Origin: Candidatus Woesearchaeota archaeon
GTDB lineage: Archaea; Nanobdellota; Nanobdellia; Woesearchaeales; CG1-02-33-12
Direction: 5' to 3'
DNA length: 8,483 nt
Assembly (NCBI GenBank): GCA_003561825.1
Contig: PWVO01000225.1
Span: 1 to 8,483 of the forward strand
Both the position numbers and the translations under genes were made by a program. Positions 4,695-8,483 of the stretch are shown here, piece after piece. How positions within the stretch are numbered: position 1 is the stretch's first letter; every line of letters begins with the position of its first letter. Below the pieces are notes generated by a model. That model saw nothing but the letters and a program-made list of their open reading frames with translations, was not told the origin of the DNA and searched no databases.

Positions 4695-5249
4695 ATGCCA
4701 GAAAAAAAAGCATCAGCAAGGAAGAAGAAAATAAAGGCAGTATTTACAAAAGAAAGAGTGATTGCAGAAAAGTCAGACGATGCTCTTGAGCTTTACAACC
4801 AGAGCAGGTTCGGGTGCATAAATGACGATGGAAAAATCCAGTTCTCGCTTCTTGAGGGCCTTTATTTGATGGAAAAAGGAAAGATTCTTGTTTATGACTA
4901 CCGCAAGAAAAGGGTCTCTTCAGAAGAGTTTGTCAAGAAATCAAAAAAAGCTGAGCCAAACTTCTGGGTAAGGTACTGCGTCTTCAAAGACATAAGAGAA
5001 AGAGGCTACATAATAAAGACTGCGCTCAAGTTCGGGGCAGATTTCAGGGTTTATGACCGCGGCGTAAAGCCAGGGGATGACCATGCCCGCTGGGTGGTTT
5101 ACCCTGTGCATGAGGGCTCAACCCTTACATGGTATGACTTTGCAGCAAAAAACAGAGTGGCCCACTCTACAAAAAAAAGGCTCATGATAGGCATTGTTGA
5201 TGACGAGGGAGATGTAACCTATTATGAGATAAAGTGGATAAGGCCTTAG
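4695..5249 (+). CDS. endA: tRNA-splicing endonuclease EndA
   Basis: The enzyme excises introns at bulge-helix-bulge motifs in precursor tRNAs and some rRNAs. The 184-aa protein has the single-unit layout of the Methanocaldococcus jannaschii enzyme: an N-terminal alpha/beta domain (about 14-85) and the C-terminal catalytic domain (about 90-184). The catalytic triad is complete: Y120 (FRVYDRG), H130 (PGDDHARW) and K161 (HSTKKRL), spaced as in the M. jannaschii enzyme. The acidic loop between Y120 and H130, used for subunit assembly, is present (KPGDDH). A homotetramer is the likely form, since no second subunit is seen here. An oddity is the basic N-terminal extension with seven Lys/Arg in the first 14 residues, possibly an RNA contact. 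The mRNA is predicted leaderless from ATG 4695. Confidence 0.95.
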   Translation: MPEKKASARKKKIKAVFTKERVIAEKSDDALELYNQSRFGCINDDGKIQFSLLEGLYLMEKGKILVYDYRKKRVSSEEFVKKSKKAEPNFWVRYCVFKDIRERGYIIKTALKFGADFRVYDRGVKPGDDHARWVVYPVHEGSTLTWYDFAAKNRVAHSTKKRLMIGIVDDEGDVTYYEIKWIRP

Positions 5250-5273
5250 TAAAAATATTTCTTTGAGAACCCC

Positions 5274-5298
5274 TATTTAAAAAAGCAAGGTTATTATA
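5274..5298 (+). promoter_or_regulatory. Probable promoter of the DUF362 gene
   Basis: There are two TATA candidates: TATTTAAA (5274-5281), giving a ~18-base leader without a Shine-Dalgarno site, and TTATTATA (5291-5298), centred 26.5 bases from the ATG, which would make the mRNA leaderless. A small inverted repeat AGAAT-AAG-ATTCT (5298-5310) abuts the second. Confidence 0.4.
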
Positions 5299-5320
5299 GA
5301 ATAAGATTCTCCGAATTAAT

Positions 5321-6409
5321 ATGAAGGCAACAGCAAGCATTTGCAATGAATATGATATTGGAAAAATTAAAAAGATTCTTGAGAAACATTTTAAATTAAT
5401 TGGGATTAGATTTAGGAAAAATTCAGTATTTCTTATAAAGCCAAATCTTCTTGGGGCTTACAGCAAAGAGATGGCAATAACAACTCACCCAGCTGTAATT
5501 GAGGCCGTATGCAGAACAATAAAGCCTTATGCAAAATCAATAATCATTGCAGACAGCTCAGGAGAGTCAACTGAAAGGGCATTAGAAGTCTGCGGCATGA
5601 ACTCGCTCAGCAAATATGCAAAGATAATAAACCTGGATAAAGAAGAGTCGTCTATAAAAAAAATAAATGGCTATGATGTGCCTATTCCGAATATCATCAA
5701 AGAATGCGACTATATTATTAATGCAGCTAAACTAAAGACACATGTTCTTACAAGAGCAACCTTATGCACAAAAAACCTTTATGGCTGCATCCCAGGGAAG
5801 TTTAAAGGAGAGTTCCACAAGAAATGCCCTGACCCTGAAAAATTTGCTAAATTTCTAATAGCACTTAAAGAAAAAATAAACCCCCAGGTAAATATAATAG
5901 ACGGCATAACAGGGATAGAGGGCAATGGCCCAGGCTTGACTGGAAAAATAAAAAAAGCCAATGTTATAATAACCTCTGACTCTGCTTTAGGCGCAGACAT
6001 TCTAGGTGCAAGGATTATGGGATTTAATCCCAAAACAATACCTACAATCATGCTTGACAAAAAGAGAAAAAAAGAGCTGCATATACTGGAAAAAGAAGAA
6101 ATTGATAAAATCCCAGCCCTGAAATTCAGGCAGCCGACAAGGATTGTGAACAGGATCTCTTTCCTTTATAACAGGATGCCAAGCTCAATCATAGCATTTA
6201 ATGACAATTGCATGCACTGCCACAAGTGCGAGAAGAAATGCCCGATGCATGCAATAAAAATTACAAAAGACTCATCTTTGTGCAGCCACAAAAAGTGCAT
6301 ATTGTGCATGTGCTGCATTGAGATTTGCCCACATAAGGCAGTTTATCTCAGGCAGCCAAAGATAACAAGTTTTGTAAATTACATAAAAAGAAAGGCAATG
6401 AGAGAATAA
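5321..6409 (+). CDS. DUF362 protein with C-terminal 2[4Fe-4S] ferredoxin module
   Basis: A 362-aa protein of unknown biochemical role. The N-terminal ~260 residues are a DUF362 domain, recognised by KPN (40-42), the AKLKTH segment (K139-T140-H141), KNLYG (151-155) and the IIDGITGIEGNGPG block. The C-terminus is a bacterial-type two-cluster ferredoxin: C297-C300-C303-C307-P and C326-C329-C332-C336-P. C321 and C331 are extra cysteines. The domain order (DUF362, then ferredoxin) is common in archaea and anaerobic bacteria, where such proteins are listed only as Fe-S proteins. An electron-transfer role is implied by the clusters; the substrate is not known. There is no signal peptide or membrane helix. 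ATG 5321 follows endA by 71 bases with its own TATA candidates, so it need not be in an operon with endA. It converges with the caspase-like gene, 94 bases away. Confidence 0.9.
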   Translation: MKATASICNEYDIGKIKKILEKHFKLIGIRFRKNSVFLIKPNLLGAYSKEMAITTHPAVIEAVCRTIKPYAKSIIIADSSGESTERALEVCGMNSLSKYAKIINLDKEESSIKKINGYDVPIPNIIKECDYIINAAKLKTHVLTRATLCTKNLYGCIPGKFKGEFHKKCPDPEKFAKFLIALKEKINPQVNIIDGITGIEGNGPGLTGKIKKANVIITSDSALGADILGARIMGFNPKTIPTIMLDKKRKKELHILEKEEIDKIPALKFRQPTRIVNRISFLYNRMPSSIIAFNDNCMHCHKCEKKCPMHAIKITKDSSLCSHKKCILCMCCIEICPHKAVYLRQPKITSFVNYIKRKAMRE

Positions 6410-6483
6410 ATATTATCAGAGTGCTTCTAAATAATTGAGGATCCTATCTTCAGATTTTGGTTTGCTTCATGGCTTTTGTTCTG

Positions 6484-6503
6484 AGAAAAAATTCAGGCAA
6501 AAA
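6484..6503 (-). terminator. U-tract terminator of the caspase-like gene
   Basis: On the minus strand T5 (6499-6503) follows the TAG stop at once and T6 (6486-6491) follows within 20 bases, with a short CTGA/TCAG stem between. This fits archaeal U-tract termination. The rest of the 94-base convergent gap (6410-6483) holds nothing I can identify. Confidence 0.4.
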
Positions 6504-8483
6504 CTAAGCCCAGGCCCAGTCATCAAGCTCAGCAATCTCTAAAGGCGTCATGTAAAAGTAGTTTTTAATCTGAGAGCCTTCATAATAGGAACCACTTAAA
6601 GATCCGTAAGTTTCTGGAATTGACCCAAGAGTAATGCTCATATCCTGAAGCTCAAAAAAATGCTGTTCTGCCTTCAATAAGTCACCGTATGTTAATGGTT
6701 CTCCCTCTCCTCTCTCTTGTGCTATGCCTCGAAGAAAAAAACTTCTGTATCCTTCAGTCGTAGGGGATGCATAACCGTACTGAGCCCGGTTTGCCACAGT
6801 TATTACATTGGGCTTGCCGAAAATCTGCCCTGTTTCTTTTTCAAATTCGCCTATGTAGTCGTAAAGGTTTCTCTTAAAGTCATACCCGAAGCAAGAGTCC
6901 ATAATAACCGTTACATCATCCATAGTGCCTTCCCTTTTCATTAGGGAGTATGCAAGCTCTTTGTAGCTTATGCTCACATCATCGCCTAATGAAATTTTCT
7001 CATTATGCCCGTGAGCAGAAAACCATACTACTGTTTTTCCGCTGCTTTTTTCAATATTTCCAAGAAAAAGGTTTTTTGACTCAATAGTGTCTTTGTCAGG
7101 GCTTGAGTCATCAATGACAACTGCCCCTGCATCAGCAGCAAAATCAACAACCTGGGGGAATGAAAAAATGTCCTGCACTTTGTAAGAGATTGGGATTACA
7201 GTTGTTTCTTTGTCAATTAAAGGCTTATTGGCAAAATCTTCTCCATGAAACTGCATAATTTTTCTGGCTGCAGAATCCAGGCTGCTTTCTGTTATTTCAT
7301 CTCCCTGTTCTGCAATAAGCCGCGATGCTGCAACAGCAACAGACCACCTGTTTACAGGGTTCAGGCCTTCTGTAATCTCAAGAAAATTTTGGTCTGAGTA
7401 AATCCTGGCCATGTCTTCATGATCCCACCCAGGGTCAAATTCTTCTTTTATGCCTGAAATCTCAAGCAGCTTTTTTACAAATTCAGGGTCTTCAGAGCTT
7501 TTAATCGCAGCCCTAAAATAAAAAAGGTCATTTCTATTGTCAATGTTCTCTCCGTCCAGCTCAAACTCGCTCATTTTTGACATCAGCTTGTCATGAAACT
7601 CCTTTTCATCAAATTCCCACATCATTCTTATCCCGTCTCTTCCTGGTATTTCCTCTGTCTTTTCAATGATGTGCATAAACAGCTCCTTTGAAGACACACC
7701 TCCGAACAAAGAGAACAAAGAGAAATCACTTGTTGAGCCAACAGGAAAGCTTTCCTCAAATGACCCACTCTGGAACATCCAGGGGCTGGCATCCTGATTG
7801 TCAATAAAAACATGCACAATCTTTGAAGAGATATCATTGAGGCTGCCCCATGATATTGGACTGCTTTCTTTGAACAGGAATCCGGCTTCCTTGATAGTAG
7901 CATCCTCCTCGTACTTATACATTGTAAGAAAAATCTTGCTTTTGTCATATATTGCAGGAACAATTATTGTTTCGTATTTGTCATCATTTAAAAGAACATC
8001 AATGAAGTTATTATCTCTAGCCTCAATAGTAATACTTGACTTTTCATCATCAATGTAAATGCTGCTTAATCTCTCTCCTTTTATTTTTGCAGAAGAGCAT
8101 TCTTTTCCAATGCATACTGGCTTGGATGCAGTAAAAGACAGGTCTGTTTTTTTGAAGCCAGAATTTCCAGCCCCATCAGAAGGATAAAGAATTATCATCT
8201 CTGGCCCCGTATAAACAAAGCCATTGTAAAGCCCGGCAAATTCAGGAAGATCAGGATGCTCTAAAATAACCCAGCTGCCTTCTGTATCAAATTCAATCTC
8301 TCCTGTATGTGAGACCATAAAGGAAACATATGTTTCTTTGTCAGGAATAACTTTAATATCATTAATAAACATCTCTGAGCTTGAAACTAATATCACTCCC
8401 TCATCCCTGACTAACAAGCTTATGTCTTCTCCGCTGATGACAGCATCTGTTCCTCCTGTTCTTACTGTTGCCTCTTCCACAGA
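6504..8483 (-). CDS. Large caspase-fold (metacaspase-like) protein, 5' partial
   Basis: At least 659 codons; the frame is open to the window edge, so the true N-terminus, including any signal peptide, is outside. Numbering is from the GTG at 8480. The C-terminal part (about 425-600) is a clan CD cysteine-peptidase domain: VVWFSAHGH with catalytic H490 on one strand end, and VTVIMDSCFG with catalytic C530, 40 residues later. The DSC motif matches the metacaspase DSCxSG box, whose Asp helps bind Arg/Lys at P1. The strand ITVANRAQYGYASP and a following helix fit the rest of the fold. Residues 1-300 are beta-rich and acidic, and 310-420 helical; I recognise no family in either. No transmembrane helix is visible in the sequenced part. 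The substrate is unknown; proteolysis of an extracellular or partner protein is inference. It is convergent with the DUF362 gene. Confidence 0.85.
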   Translation of the reverse strand, partial: SVEEATVRTGGTDAVISGEDISLLVRDEGVILVSSSEMFINDIKVIPDKETYVSFMVSHTGEIEFDTEGSWVILEHPDLPEFAGLYNGFVYTGPEMIILYPSDGAGNSGFKKTDLSFTASKPVCIGKECSSAKIKGERLSSIYIDDEKSSITIEARDNNFIDVLLNDDKYETIIVPAIYDKSKIFLTMYKYEEDATIKEAGFLFKESSPISWGSLNDISSKIVHVFIDNQDASPWMFQSGSFEESFPVGSTSDFSLFSLFGGVSSKELFMHIIEKTEEIPGRDGIRMMWEFDEKEFHDKLMSKMSEFELDGENIDNRNDLFYFRAAIKSSEDPEFVKKLLEISGIKEEFDPGWDHEDMARIYSDQNFLEITEGLNPVNRWSVAVAASRLIAEQGDEITESSLDSAARKIMQFHGEDFANKPLIDKETTVIPISYKVQDIFSFPQVVDFAADAGAVVIDDSSPDKDTIESKNLFLGNIEKSSGKTVVWFSAHGHNEKISLGDDVSISYKELAYSLMKREGTMDDVTVIMDSCFGYDFKRNLYDYIGEFEKETGQIFGKPNVITVANRAQYGYASPTTEGYRSFFLRGIAQERGEGEPLTYGDLLKAEQHFFELQDMSITLGSIPETYGSLSGSYYEGSQIKNYFYMTPLEIAELDDWAWA

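Noticed and set aside
4695..6409. endA and the DUF362 gene as one operon
   Set aside because: They are 71 bases apart with two TATA candidates for the second gene and no shared function, so separate transcription is the simpler reading, though read-through cannot be excluded.
6410..6503. Possible C/D box small RNA in the minus-strand reading of the DUF362/caspase gap
   Set aside because: Two CTGA D-box-like strings are present, but the best C box (ATGAAGC) has two mismatches and there is no C' box. CTGA is expected by chance in this length.
8478..8480. GTG as the start of the caspase-like gene
   Set aside because: It is the second codon in from the window edge, the frame stays open, and no promoter or ribosome site can be seen. 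The true start is probably outside.
1..8483. tRNA, rRNA, CRISPR array, transposon or phage genes
   Set aside because: I found no tRNA T-loop signature in the gaps, no regularly spaced direct repeats, and no transposase or integrase motifs in any reading frame.

Overview
The window looks like a piece of a compact, AT-rich archaeal chromosome, most likely a DPANN-type lineage (Woesearchaeota/Pacearchaeota-like). The support is a canonical 68-aa archaeal histone, an archaeal Hjc resolvase, an archaeal EndA tRNA-splicing endonuclease, archaeal-style RNase HII, a TrmB-family regulator, and TATA-box promoters at fixed distances from start codons. All three stop codons occur at gene ends, so the standard code is used. 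The lineage is inferred from gene content and style, not from a marker tree.

Layout, left to right: (1) the 3' part of a membrane-anchored von Willebrand A (VWA) protein of the BatA/BatB type (+), cut by the window start; (2) a 60-aa unrecognised protein with its own strong promoter and Shine-Dalgarno site (+), convergent with (3) rnhB, RNase HII (-); (4) a TrmB-family regulator (-) with an inverted repeat over its probable TATA box; (5) the Hjc Holliday-junction resolvase (-), divergent from (6) the histone (+), with A/T-tract palindromes between them; (7) tRNase Z (-), divergent from (8) endA (+), with a 10-bp palindrome between their TATA boxes; (9) a DUF362 protein with a C-terminal two-cluster ferredoxin module (+), convergent with (10) a large caspase-fold (metacaspase-like) protein (-), cut by the window end.

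The central block is information processing: RNA/DNA hybrid removal, recombination, chromatin, and tRNA 3'-end and intron processing. The two tRNA-processing enzymes share one divergent control region. The flanks (VWA protein, DUF362 Fe-S protein, caspase-like protein) are the less understood part. No gene-free stretch exceeds 300 bases. The longest gaps are about 200 bases (2709-2916 and 3307-3506), and both hold promoters and inverted repeats.

There is no tRNA, rRNA, CRISPR array, insertion sequence or phage-like gene. Nothing here is clearly a new multi-gene system. The most promising items are the archaeal caspase-like protein with an unrecognised ~420-residue N-terminal region, the regulatory palindromes, and a split between leaderless and Shine-Dalgarno-led genes.
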